From Saprospiraceae bacterium (lineage in GTDB: Bacteria; Bacteroidota; Bacteroidia; Chitinophagales; Saprospiraceae): 9,997 nt of DNA. Position 1 is the stretch's first letter. Each line of letters opens with the position of its first letter. A program made the position numbers and the translations under genes. The stretch lies in assembly GCA_027009605.1 (NCBI GenBank), contig JALVCY010000410.1, positions 1 through 9,997 on the forward strand, given 5' to 3'. The notes below the pieces were generated by a model, which had not been told where the DNA came from, did not search any database, and worked only from the letters and a program-made list of their open reading frames with translations. Of this stretch, positions 1 to 6,122 are shown piece by piece.

Positions 1-732
1 ATAGCTCAATACCGTCAGGCCGACAAATTGCAAGCTAGGCATCCAGATGGGTCTGTCTATGTGATGGTCTGCTTTCGCAAAAACAATCCTAAAAAAGGCA
101 TAGCCTACAGTCAATAAGGACAAAATGCCAAAAAAGTAGAAATGTAATTGTGCAAACAAAAACATAATAAGAAAAAGAAAAACTAAATGCTTCCTTCGGC
201 CTTTTTCTTCAAAAAGTAAAAGCACGTACAGGTACATAGGCAATACCACCGCATAGGCTAAGCCAAAGTGCCCGGCAAAGCGCAAGAGTTGGGGGGAAAG
301 CATCACAATGCCTATAGAAACCGGTATGCCAAACCAATCCGCCACATCAAATTGGCGGAAAAGCAAAAGCAGAAAAACACCACTCAAAATAAAAGAAATA
401 AGCATCATCCAATGCACAATGGGCGCTATCTCATAAAAAGTATTTGGGGCGAATTGATTGATAAATTTGAGTGTATTGGCTAGAAGTGGTTGATTATCAG
501 TGAACAATACATGTTCGCCGTAAGGATAATTCATCCCGTTGTAGTGCATCCAAGAGTCGTCATGTTTGACATGGTAGAGAATGGTTGCATAGTTTTTGAA
601 TCCATCCCCCCCATAGGAAAAAAAGCGGTCATGTCCGCCTTTCATGATGTCTCCAAATTGCATCTGCAAAATACCGAACAAAATAAAAATTAGTAATAAA
701 GTTCCCCCAATTCTTTTGAGACGTTGTGCCAT
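1..732 (-). CDS. Polytopic membrane protein, GT-C glycosyltransferase-like, N-terminal part
   Basis: An open frame of 244 codons starts at the ATG at 732-730 and runs off the left edge with no stop, so the C-terminal part is missing. A first hydrophobic segment (about residues 8-26) is followed by a soluble loop of about 75 residues. That loop holds a GGDGFKNY motif (Asp43) and the run NGMNYPYGEH and FTDNQP (about 65-82). At least five further hydrophobic segments follow, roughly 104-126, 134-152, 158-175, 182-200 and 201-218. One membrane helix, then a long extracytoplasmic loop with an Asp near its start, then many helices is the architecture of GT-C enzymes, which use lipid-linked sugar donors. 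The MNYPYGE-type loop recalls large uncharacterised Bacteroidota membrane proteins. The GT-C call is inference from topology; the family cannot be confirmed from the visible part. The gene is divergent from the small gene at 900. A weak -7-like TACCTTGC lies about 30 bp upstream of the start. Confidence 0.75.
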   Translation of the reverse strand, partial: MAQRLKRIGGTLLLIFILFGILQMQFGDIMKGGHDRFFSYGGDGFKNYATILYHVKHDDSWMHYNGMNYPYGEHVLFTDNQPLLANTLKFINQFAPNTFYEIAPIVHWMMLISFILSGVFLLLLFRQFDVADWFGIPVSIGIVMLSPQLLRFAGHFGLAYAVVLPMYLYVLLLFEEKGRRKHLVFLFLIMFLFAQLHFYFFGILSLLTVGYAFFRIVFAKADHHIDRPIWMPSLQFVGLTVLSY

Positions 733-841
733 TTTTTGAAAGTATTGTAAACTGCAAGGTAAGATATTTTTTGTTTTTGGTATTCACTTTCCGGATGTTA
801 AAAATTTTTGGAAAGTTTTAAACAAAAAAAATCACATTAAA

Positions 842-873
842 TTTGCAAATAATATTTCTGTTTTGTATGTTTG
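842..873 (+). promoter_or_regulatory. Bacteroidota-type promoter for the 900-1136 gene
   Basis: TTTG at 842-845 and TATGTTTG at 866-873 are separated by 20 bp. This matches the Bacteroidota primary-sigma consensus (TTTG, about 19-21 bp, TAnnTTTG). The transcript would start near 880, giving a leader of about 20 nt before the ATG at 900. This is the best promoter in the window and the main support for calling the small gene behind it real. Confidence 0.7.
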
Positions 874-899
874 CTACTCAAAGCTAAAGAGAAAACATT

Positions 900-1136
900 A
901 TGATGCGTTCAAAGAACCGGGGCTATCAAGCCCCTGAAGACGTGAGCCCTAGCTCACTCGGTGCGCTCATACCTACCGTTGTGACGGAAGATGAGCCCCT
1001 AGATTACCCGGAAGAATTTGAATTATTTGACTCTACGCTCGAAGACGATGTGTTTTGCGACGAATTCGTTGAGGAGATGATTTTTGGTCAAAGAGTAGCG
1101 GATGTCGCTCCCCATTTGGACGATTTCGTCTGCTAA
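900..1136 (+). CDS. Small, highly acidic hypothetical protein
   Basis: A 78-residue protein that I do not recognise. It starts with two consecutive ATG codons (900 and 903), so 77 residues is equally possible. It has 20 Asp/Glu against 4 Arg/Lys, giving a net charge near -16. The few basic residues are in the first 20, the acidic clusters run from about residue 30 to the end, and there are Cys residues near 53 and at the C-terminus. No signal peptide or membrane segment is visible. A good promoter sits immediately upstream and an AAAGAGAAAA stretch precedes the start. Its TAA is directly followed by the stop codon of convergent surE, with no bases between. Size and acidity would suit an anti-sigma-like, DNA-mimic or adaptor protein, but nothing in the sequence shows any of these. 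The good promoter and complete short frame argue that it is a gene; lack of a recognised family keeps confidence moderate. Confidence 0.6.
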   Translation: MMRSKNRGYQAPEDVSPSSLGALIPTVVTEDEPLDYPEEFELFDSTLEDDVFCDEFVEEMIFGQRVADVAPHLDDFVC

Positions 1137-1910
1137 TTATGACTCTTCCAAATATTCAAAAAGTTTCATTCTTTTGTAATCTGTCAAATCGTATTGTGAC
1201 GGAACGATAGATATATATCCATTTTCTAAGGCATAATTGTCTGTTCCTTCTACCGTATCTCCATTGTCAAAATGTCCGGTAAGCCAATAATACTTAAGTC
1301 CTTTGGGGTCTGTGGCTTCGACGTATTCTTCAATCCATCTAGAATCTGCCTGCCGGCAAAGCTTAAACCCCTTGATTTGGTCATAGGGTAGCGCCGGGAT
1401 ATTGACATTGAGCAGGTAGTTCTCTTTTGTTTTTTGCTTATGTAGAAGGAGCGTCAATAATTCTGCAATATATCGCTCGGCCGCACTGAAATCTGCATCA
1501 AAAGAATAATCCAATAATGAAAAACCAATGGAAGGGATGCCTTCTAAATGGGCTTCCATCGCCGCAGACATCGTTCCTGAATAAATGATATTGATAGAGG
1601 AATTGCTCCCGTGATTGATACCGGACAGACAAATATCAATGGTTCTGTCTTTGAGCAAAACAGTTTTTCCTAGTTTGACACAATCTACCGGTGTGCCGGA
1701 GCACTCGTAAGATTCTATTCCTTCAAAAACACTGACTTTACGGAGTCGGATGGGGTCGGAAATGGTGATGCCGTGTCCTTTCCCGGATTGTGGCTTGTCC
1801 GGAGCGACAACAAAAACTTCTCCGAATAGCTTCGCTACATTGACTAAGGCTTTGATGCCGGGCGCTACGATGCCATCGTCATTGGTGACTAAAATGAGTG
1901 GTTTGGACAT
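1137..1910 (-). CDS. surE: 5'/3'-nucleotidase SurE
   Basis: This 257-residue protein matches the usual SurE length of about 250. SurE is a cytoplasmic, metal-dependent phosphatase that removes phosphate from nucleoside 5'- and 3'-monophosphates. The family signature is complete: LVTNDDG near the N-terminus with metal ligands Asp11 and Asp12, the PQSGKGHG loop with Ser42, SGTPVDCV at about 71-78, and LSGINHGSN at 95-103 with the metal-binding Asn99. IIYSGTMSAAMEA follows. The ATG at 1910-1908 is chosen because it begins MSKPLILVTNDDG as family members do. The frame stays open for another 66 codons upstream, but these encode a Pro/Arg/Lys-rich stretch translated from the repeat at 1959-2300 and have no SurE homology. 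It is convergent with the 900-1136 gene, stop codon against stop codon. No clear promoter is visible; TAACTTGC about 20 bp upstream is a one-base-short version of the -7 box. Confidence 0.95.
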   Translation of the reverse strand: MSKPLILVTNDDGIVAPGIKALVNVAKLFGEVFVVAPDKPQSGKGHGITISDPIRLRKVSVFEGIESYECSGTPVDCVKLGKTVLLKDRTIDICLSGINHGSNSSINIIYSGTMSAAMEAHLEGIPSIGFSLLDYSFDADFSAAERYIAELLTLLLHKQKTKENYLLNVNIPALPYDQIKGFKLCRQADSRWIEEYVEATDPKGLKYYWLTGHFDNGDTVEGTDNYALENGYISIVPSQYDLTDYKRMKLFEYLEES

Positions 1911-1958
1911 GTCTTTTTTTGGAGTGCAAGTTAGGGAGAAAAATTGGAGTGGTGGTGG

Positions 1959-2300
1959 ATTTTTTTTGGGTCTTTGGTCTTTGGGGCGCGCCGGTGGCGC
2001 TTTTGGTCTTTGGCTTCGTGAGTGGTTTGCTCTTGGCTGTATTGCGGAATGATTGACTTTTGTGGTTGGAGAAGTTGATTCACTCGCTTTGCTCGTTAGT
2101 TGATTCACTTGTCCTACGGACTTCGTTAGTTGATTCGCTTCGCTAGTTGAGAAAGTTGAGATGTTCGCCTTCGGCTCACTAAGTTGAGACTCGTCCTTCG
2201 GACTTCGCTAGTTGAAGGAGTTGATTCGCTCGCAAGCTTCGCTAGTTGATTCGCTTTGCTAGTTGAGAGATTTGGGATTTTGGTGGGGATTTTACTTCAT
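1959..2300 (+). repeat. Composite microhairpin repeat, copy 1
   Basis: Non-coding repeat that recurs in the same orientation at 7174-7357. It begins with a T-run and GGTCTTTGG heptamer-like words, interrupted by a GC-rich hairpin (GCGC on both sides, around 1985-1999). It continues with many GTTGATTC / TAGTTGA words and ends with TAGTTGAGAGATTTGG and GATTTTACTTCAT. Small hairpins are set between the words: GTCC-TAC-GGAC at 2111-2121, GCC-TTC-GGC at 2167-2175, and GTCC-TTC-GGAC at 2193-2203. It sits just upstream of surE and creates the false N-terminal extension of that gene. It carries no gene I can support. It could be a non-autonomous repeat family of this genome. Confidence 0.75.
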
Positions 2301-2507
2301 CATGCTATCCCGGTATCGAAAGAGTTGCAGACTTAAAGAGAGGGAAATGTCGAGCCTGACAGAATAGCCAAAGGTAGCCATTTTCTTTGCGATTGCTAAA
2401 TATTAGGCATAGCGAGTCCCGTTGGAATTTGCAACGCAGAGTAAGGCGAAATTTGAAGCCAATAGAGAATAAACTTGTTTTGGGACAAGCACCTTCAAAT
2501 TTTGTCT
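2301..2507. other. Non-coding region with nested inverted repeat
   Basis: No gene is supported here. The right part forms a nested hairpin: AAATTTGAAG at 2449-2458 pairs exactly with 2493-2502, and inside it CTTGT at 2474-2478 pairs with ACAAG at 2485-2489 around a 6-nt loop. It directly adjoins the larger palindrome at 2508-2667, so the two may be parts of one decayed element. Confidence 0.4.
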
Positions 2508-2667
2508 GTAACTATTCAACATGAGTGCTTTTGAGATAAAAAAGAGCTATTTTTTCGTTTGATGAAGCCTATTTTTTTCGGAATAGCAGAGCTATTGCTA
2601 AAAAAATAGGCAAAATATAGCGGGGAAAGAGCCTTTTTAGCCAAAATGATTCATGCTGAACAGTTAC
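2508..2667. repeat. 160-bp imperfect palindrome, MITE-like
   Basis: The two ends form an inverted repeat of 25 bp with 20 matches (2508-2532 against 2643-2667, outer bases GTAACT and AGTTAC). At the centre, GCCTATTTTTTT at 2567-2578 pairs perfectly with 2600-2611. Inside that, AATAGC at 2582-2587 pairs with GCTATT at 2591-2596 around an AGA triloop. The sequence between ends and centre also aligns partly in inverted orientation, so the whole element can fold into one long stem. No convincing target-site duplication is visible. It encodes no credible protein: an open frame of 78 codons on the minus strand ends inside the hairpin but resembles nothing. A non-autonomous transposable element is the likeliest reading; a structured 3' region of the helicase transcript is the alternative. 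Confidence 0.55.
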
Positions 2668-2824
2668 CTTAATCAAGGCAGGGCAGGCTATGTCGGTTGA
2701 AAAATCAGTGACGACTTCCAAGTACAAATCCTTGCAAATCCTTGTGCCTTGACCTTTCTTTCTTTTGTGAATTTTTTTCGCAGGTGTTTGCAGATTTTTG
2801 GTCATTCTTTGCAGCTTTCAACCT
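2668..2824. other. Intergenic DNA without a supported gene
   Basis: Only short direct repeats are visible, for example AAATCCTTG twice around 2724-2743, and T/C-rich stretches. No promoter, RNA gene or convincing coding frame is seen on either strand. Confidence 0.4.
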
Positions 2825-2894
2825 GCTCACCACTCACCACTCACCACTCACTACTCACTACTCACTACTCACCACTCGCCACTCACCACTGCCC
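2825..2894. repeat. Heptamer tandem repeat, 10 units
   Basis: Ten consecutive 7-bp units with plus-strand form ACTCACC. The units are GCTCACC, ACTCACC twice, ACTCACT three times, ACTCACC, ACTCGCC, ACTCACC and ACTGCCC. The array ends one base before the helicase stop codon (2896-2898), so it would be the first part of the helicase mRNA 3' region (GGTGAGT units). It resembles the short heptanucleotide tandem repeats described in other bacteria such as cyanobacteria. Copy number is likely to vary between strains. Confidence 0.9.
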
Positions 2895-2895
2895 C

Positions 2896-4650
2896 CTAAT
2901 TATCCCGATTGACTCGAATGGCACGCCCTTTCACTTCCATATTTTTGAAAGCATGTGCGATACGTTTGGATTCATCCGAGTTTACATCAAAGTAGGCATG
3001 CTTTTCCCGCAAGGTGATGTTACTGATGGCGGATTTATCTATCTTGGCATGGTCTGAAATAAAAGAGACTAATTTGGCAGGATTCAATTGATCCATTTTG
3101 CCCATATTGATAAAGAAGCGTTTGGCTCCGGGATTCGAACTTCTCCTTTCGGAAAAACGAGTTGGTTTTTTTTCTTCGAGACGCTCCGTTTTTTTGCGAC
3201 GTTTGCGGTCTTTAAAGTCTTGACGGTTGTCTCTGGCTCGATCTCTACGGTCTCTGCTGCGTCCCCTGTCTCGATCTCGGCGGTTGCGACTACGTTTCCG
3301 GTCTCGGTCATAACTGTCTCTGGCTTCTTCCAAATTAAGGTCTTTGCCTTTTGACGAAAGTCCTAGGTTTTTCAACTCATGAATCAGCAATCTTTCAATC
3401 AGGTCTTCCTTAGAAAAATCTTCAAAGACGGCCAATACGTTTTGTAAAACTTCCGGACTGATGGTTTCTGTGGTTTCTGTATTGATGACAGCTTCCGCCC
3501 AATTATGTAGCCTAAAGACCATCACTTCCTTGTTGGAAGGAATATGGAGTTTGGAAAAATGAATTTTTAGGCTACGCTCCAATTGCTTGATTTTTCGCAT
3601 TCCGCTGGGCGGCAAAAAAGCAATGGAAATACCTTTGTTACCGGCACGTCCGGTTCGACCACTTCGGTGAGTATAGTAAGCCAGCTCATCCGGTAAGGAG
3701 TGGTGGATGACGTGTGTCAGATTGTCCACATCAATCCCCCTTGCAGCCACATCCGTCCCCACCAATACTTGTAGTGCATGGCTTTTAAATCTGCCCATGA
3801 CCCGATCCCGTTGAGCTTGAGACAGGTCTCCATGCAGGGCATCCGCTTTATAACCGGCGGCCATTAGAGTTTCGGCCACGGCTTGGGTATCTCTGCGGGT
3901 TCTACAAAAGATAATCCCCCGCATCTGGGGATTCACATCAAGAATTCGCTTGATGGTTTCCATTTTGTCTTTATTCCGAATCAATACATATTGGTGTTCG
4001 ATATCAATATTGACTTGATTTTTGGTGTTGACTTTGACTTCTACGGGATCAGTCATATAGTTTTTGACGATATTGCGAATCTCTCGAGCCATCGTTGCCG
4101 AAAAAAGCCAAGTGTGCTTGTGATCAGGTGTATGGGAAAGAATATTATTTAGTTCATCCTTAAATCCCATGCTCAACATCTCGTCAGCTTCATCCAAAAC
4201 GACCACCTTTACTTGATCCAAATAGATTTTTTTGCGGTCAATTAGGTCAATCAGACGTCCGGGCGTGGCAATGAGAATCTGCGGTGTGTTTTTGAGCGCT
4301 TGGATTTGGTTGTAAATGGAAGAACCCCCATAGACGACTTGCACGCGAAGGCCTTGGATAAACTTAGCGAAGATTTCAAGTTGTTGGGCGATTTGCTTGC
4401 CGAGTTCTCGGGTAGGTGCTAGGATTAGACCTTGAATGTCTCTTTGATTGACATCAACAATATCCAAGAGTGGGAGACCGAAAGCAGCGGTTTTGCCGGT
4501 GCCGGTCTGAGCCAAACCGATAAAGTCTTTTTCGCCGTCCACCAAAAGGGGGATGGCTTCTTCTTGGATGGGGGTAGGAGTTTCAAATCCTAAAAATTCA
4601 ACGGCTTTAATCAAATCAGGAGAAAGGCCGAGTGATGTAAATTTATTCAC
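2896..4650 (-). CDS. deaD: DEAD-box ATP-dependent RNA helicase, DeaD/CsdA-like
   Basis: 584 residues from the GTG at 4650. Helicase motifs are complete and in order: Q motif PTPIQ (25-29), Walker A AQTGTGKT (47-54), PTREL (79-83), GG (108-109), TPGR (129-132), DEAD (153-156), SAT (184-186), HGD (273-275), TDVAARGID (299-307) and HRSGRTGR (328-335). A very basic Arg/Asp/Lys-rich linker (about 444-500) leads to a C-terminal DbpA-like RNA-binding domain (about 509-582, RFFINMG start). Such enzymes unwind short RNA duplexes in ribosome assembly, mRNA decay and cold adaptation. The GTG start is preferred because NKFTSLGLS follows it directly, as in relatives. An in-frame ATG at 4692 adds 14 residues unlike the family and falls on the likely promoter box. 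A terminator hairpin just upstream separates it from the next gene, so it is probably transcribed alone. The symbol is by family resemblance. Confidence 0.93.
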   Translation of the reverse strand: MNKFTSLGLSPDLIKAVEFLGFETPTPIQEEAIPLLVDGEKDFIGLAQTGTGKTAAFGLPLLDIVDVNQRDIQGLILAPTRELGKQIAQQLEIFAKFIQGLRVQVVYGGSSIYNQIQALKNTPQILIATPGRLIDLIDRKKIYLDQVKVVVLDEADEMLSMGFKDELNNILSHTPDHKHTWLFSATMAREIRNIVKNYMTDPVEVKVNTKNQVNIDIEHQYVLIRNKDKMETIKRILDVNPQMRGIIFCRTRRDTQAVAETLMAAGYKADALHGDLSQAQRDRVMGRFKSHALQVLVGTDVAARGIDVDNLTHVIHHSLPDELAYYTHRSGRTGRAGNKGISIAFLPPSGMRKIKQLERSLKIHFSKLHIPSNKEVMVFRLHNWAEAVINTETTETISPEVLQNVLAVFEDFSKEDLIERLLIHELKNLGLSSKGKDLNLEEARDSYDRDRKRSRNRRDRDRGRSRDRRDRARDNRQDFKDRKRRKKTERLEEKKPTRFSERRSSNPGAKRFFINMGKMDQLNPAKLVSFISDHAKIDKSAISNITLREKHAYFDVNSDESKRIAHAFKNMEVKGRAIRVNRDN

Positions 4651-4690
4651 AATAGGTAAGTTAAAAGAAATGATGATGTCGGTAAAAAAC

Positions 4691-4698
4691 AAACATCA
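4691..4698 (-). promoter_or_regulatory. Possible -7 box for the helicase gene
   Basis: On the minus strand GATGTTTG differs from TAnnTTTG only at the first base. It lies after the terminator hairpin and about 40 bp before the GTG start. No TTTG is present at the -33 position. If used, transcription would begin near 4684 and exclude the ATG at 4692. Confidence 0.35.
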
Positions 4699-4708
4699 GA
4701 AAAGCTAT

Positions 4709-4749
4709 AAAAAAGGATATTTCTCGCTATATGAGAAATATCCTTTTTT
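4709..4749 (-). terminator. Strong bidirectional-type terminator hairpin
   Basis: A perfect 17-bp stem (4709-4725 with 4733-4749) encloses the 7-nt loop GCTATAT, with A/T runs at both ends forming a U-tract in either direction. It lies 27 bp after the stop codon of the 4777-5157 gene on the minus strand and ends that transcript. It also stands directly before the helicase promoter region, insulating the helicase from read-through. Confidence 0.85.
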
Positions 4750-4776
4750 TATAAAGAACGAAATAAAACTAGAAGC

Positions 4777-5157
4777 TTAAAGCTTAATAACCTCTGCTTC
4801 GATGCTATATTTTTTCACAATTTCAGAAGCAAAGCGGAAATGTCCTTTGGGAACGACAAGATATAACTCTCCCCGTTTCATTCTGGCAACCGTTCCAAGC
4901 AATTGCCATTTACTGGCTAGTTTAGAAGCTTGATCGCTTTTAAGGACGACTTCAAAATAGTCTTTTCGTCCGCGTTTGACACCGGTTACGTCCGGCACGT
5001 AAACATCCTCTTCGTCGGAATTTTTACGAACCAATTTAGACGGAGCTTCGTATCCTTCCAAAAGATCGACACGAATATCTTCGTATCCTTTTTTCTTTAC
5101 GTACTCCGCTAGACTTTCAATGATGTCTAAATTCTCTCCTTTTGTCTTAGTAAGCAT
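4777..5157 (-). CDS. Conserved-looking hypothetical protein, 126 residues
   Basis: I do not recognise a named family. The protein is soluble, with no signal or membrane segment, and alternates predicted helix and strand: a helix at about 10-22, then GYEDIRVDLL (25-33), VYVPDVTG (52-59), DYFEVVLKSD (66-75), a helix at about 76-90, ELYLVVPKG (97-105) and a final helix and strand. The order VPD, then FEVVLK, then a helix, then YLVVP resembles a small PD-(D/E)XK nuclease-like fold. However, the Glu and Lys (69 and 73) are spaced ExxxK rather than ExK, so catalytic activity is doubtful; this is inference only. It starts at the ATG at 5157, about 29 nt downstream of an exact TATCTTTG box. It ends before the strong terminator at 4709-4749, so it appears to be a single-gene unit. 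Confidence 0.8.
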   Translation of the reverse strand: MLTKTKGENLDIIESLAEYVKKKGYEDIRVDLLEGYEAPSKLVRKNSDEEDVYVPDVTGVKRGRKDYFEVVLKSDQASKLASKWQLLGTVARMKRGELYLVVPKGHFRFASEIVKKYSIEAEVIKL

Positions 5158-5185
5158 AGTTTAGTTTTGAGGTCCACATGAAGCA

Positions 5186-5216
5186 CAAAGATAAGTATAA
5201 TTACTGAAAACAGAAA
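5186..5216 (-). promoter_or_regulatory. Promoter of the 4777-5157 gene
   Basis: The minus strand reads TATCTTTG at 5193-5186, an exact TAnnTTTG match. TTTC at 5216-5213 lies 19 bp upstream in the -33 position, one base off TTTG. The transcript would start near 5179 and give a leader of about 20 nt. Confidence 0.6.
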
Positions 5217-5287
5217 GATTTTGAGCCAATTAATAAAAATAACAATAAAGATTCTTCCTTTTTTCCACATTTTAGGAAAAAAAGGGG

Positions 5288-5306
5288 GCAATAAGTACCT
5301 TATGGC
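5288..5306 (-). terminator. Possible folE terminator
   Basis: On the minus strand, about 50 bp past the folE stop, a hairpin (GCC-ATAAG / CTTAT-TGC type, 3-nt loop, one mismatch) is followed by CCCCCTTTTTTT. A second weaker hairpin, TTAGG/CCTAA at 5325-5343, precedes it. The rest of 5217-5355 is AT-rich with nothing else recognisable. Confidence 0.35.
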
Positions 5307-5355
5307 AATAAAAAATATATAAAATTAGGTCATTTTTTCCTAAGAAAGTGAGTTT

Positions 5356-5931
5356 TTAGCTCCCTAAATTGTGGCTGATTAGGTTTAAAAATTCTTGCCT
5401 AGTTTCCATTTTTTCAAATTCACCGGTAAAAGCCGAAGAAACTGTGGAGCTATTTTGCTTCTGAACACCGCGCATCATCATGCACATGTGGCGGGCTTCG
5501 ATGACGACTGCCGCCCCCAAGGGGTTTAAGGTTTTGTCGATGACTTCGAGTATTTGCCGAGTAAGCCTTTCTTGAACTTGAAGCCTTCTGGCAAAAACAT
5601 CTACCACTCTGGGAATCTTACTTAAACCTACAATTTTTCCATTTGGGATATAAGCGACATGAGCCTTTCCGAAAAAAGGGAGCAGGTGGTGCTCACACAA
5701 TGAATAGACTTCAATATCTTTGACGATGACCATTTCGTTGTAGGACTCTTCAAATAGGGCACTTTTAAGGATTTCTTCAGCATCCATTTGGTATCCTTTG
5801 GTCAGAAAGTGCATGGCTTTGGATGCCCGTTCCGGAGTCTTTATTAAGCCATCTCTGGTCGTGTCTTCTCCTAATCCGGTGAGAATCAGGTTGTATTCAT
5901 TGACAAGTGACAGTTTGTCCTTTTTACTCAT
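5356..5931 (-). CDS. folE: GTP cyclohydrolase I (FolE)
   Basis: 191 residues, typical for type I enzymes without a long N-terminal extension. It converts GTP to 7,8-dihydroneopterin triphosphate plus formate, the entry step to folates and pterins and in many bacteria to queuosine. The active site is intact: SLCEHHLLPF gives zinc ligands Cys79 and His82 and catalytic His81; EARHMCMMMRG gives His148 and the third zinc ligand Cys150. GLSKIPRVVD (102-111), RLQVQERLT (116-124) and QNSSTVSSAFTG (159-170) are further family blocks. The start at 5931 is chosen because MSKKDK leads directly into the family's first helix. The frame is open for 56 more codons upstream, but those lie in the divergent promoter region and encode nothing FolE-like. 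The gene is divergent from the histidine kinase. Confidence 0.96.
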   Translation of the reverse strand: MSKKDKLSLVNEYNLILTGLGEDTTRDGLIKTPERASKAMHFLTKGYQMDAEEILKSALFEESYNEMVIVKDIEVYSLCEHHLLPFFGKAHVAYIPNGKIVGLSKIPRVVDVFARRLQVQERLTRQILEVIDKTLNPLGAAVVIEARHMCMMMRGVQKQNSSTVSSAFTGEFEKMETRQEFLNLISHNLGS

Positions 5932-6013
5932 TGGAGTTGTTTTTACTGTAGCCTTTGTAGTTTTAGTTTGTTTATAACCCCAAAAAGGGAAAAAAGTTAT
6001 GGGAATATTTGAA

Positions 6014-6038
6014 ACCGTTGATATGTTTGCCAAACGGT
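6014..6038 (+). promoter_or_regulatory. Kinase promoter -7 box inside a dyad
   Basis: TATGTTTG at 6022-6029 is an exact TAnnTTTG box. No well-spaced TTTG is seen upstream. The box is enclosed by the inverted repeat ACCGTT (6014-6019) and AACGGT (6033-6038), which would suit an operator covering the promoter. A transcript starting near 6036 excludes a start codon at 6009 and leaves 6090 or 6123 as translation start. Confidence 0.45.
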
Positions 6039-6122
6039 GTATTTGGCTTTGCTTGTCAGATAAAAACAGGATTTTATCTACTTTCTCGTATGGATTCAAA
6101 AATTTTTCGGAGATTTGTTTTT

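Noticed and set aside
268..693. Two plus-strand frames (268-483 and 490-693)
   Set aside because: Both lie antisense to the membrane-protein gene, whose frame is clearly coding with family-like hydrophobic segments.
730..775. TACCTTGC as a promoter for the left membrane-protein gene
   Set aside because: One base short of the -7 consensus and without a TTTG at the right distance; too weak to list as a feature.
2569..2805. 78-codon minus-strand frame between surE and the helicase
   Set aside because: It ends inside a perfect hairpin, has an odd basic then hydrophobic composition, and lies wholly in repeat-rich DNA with no promoter or family resemblance.
3084..3354. Frames overlapping the helicase linker on both strands
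   Set aside because: By-products of the Arg/Asp-rich low-complexity codons of the helicase gene.
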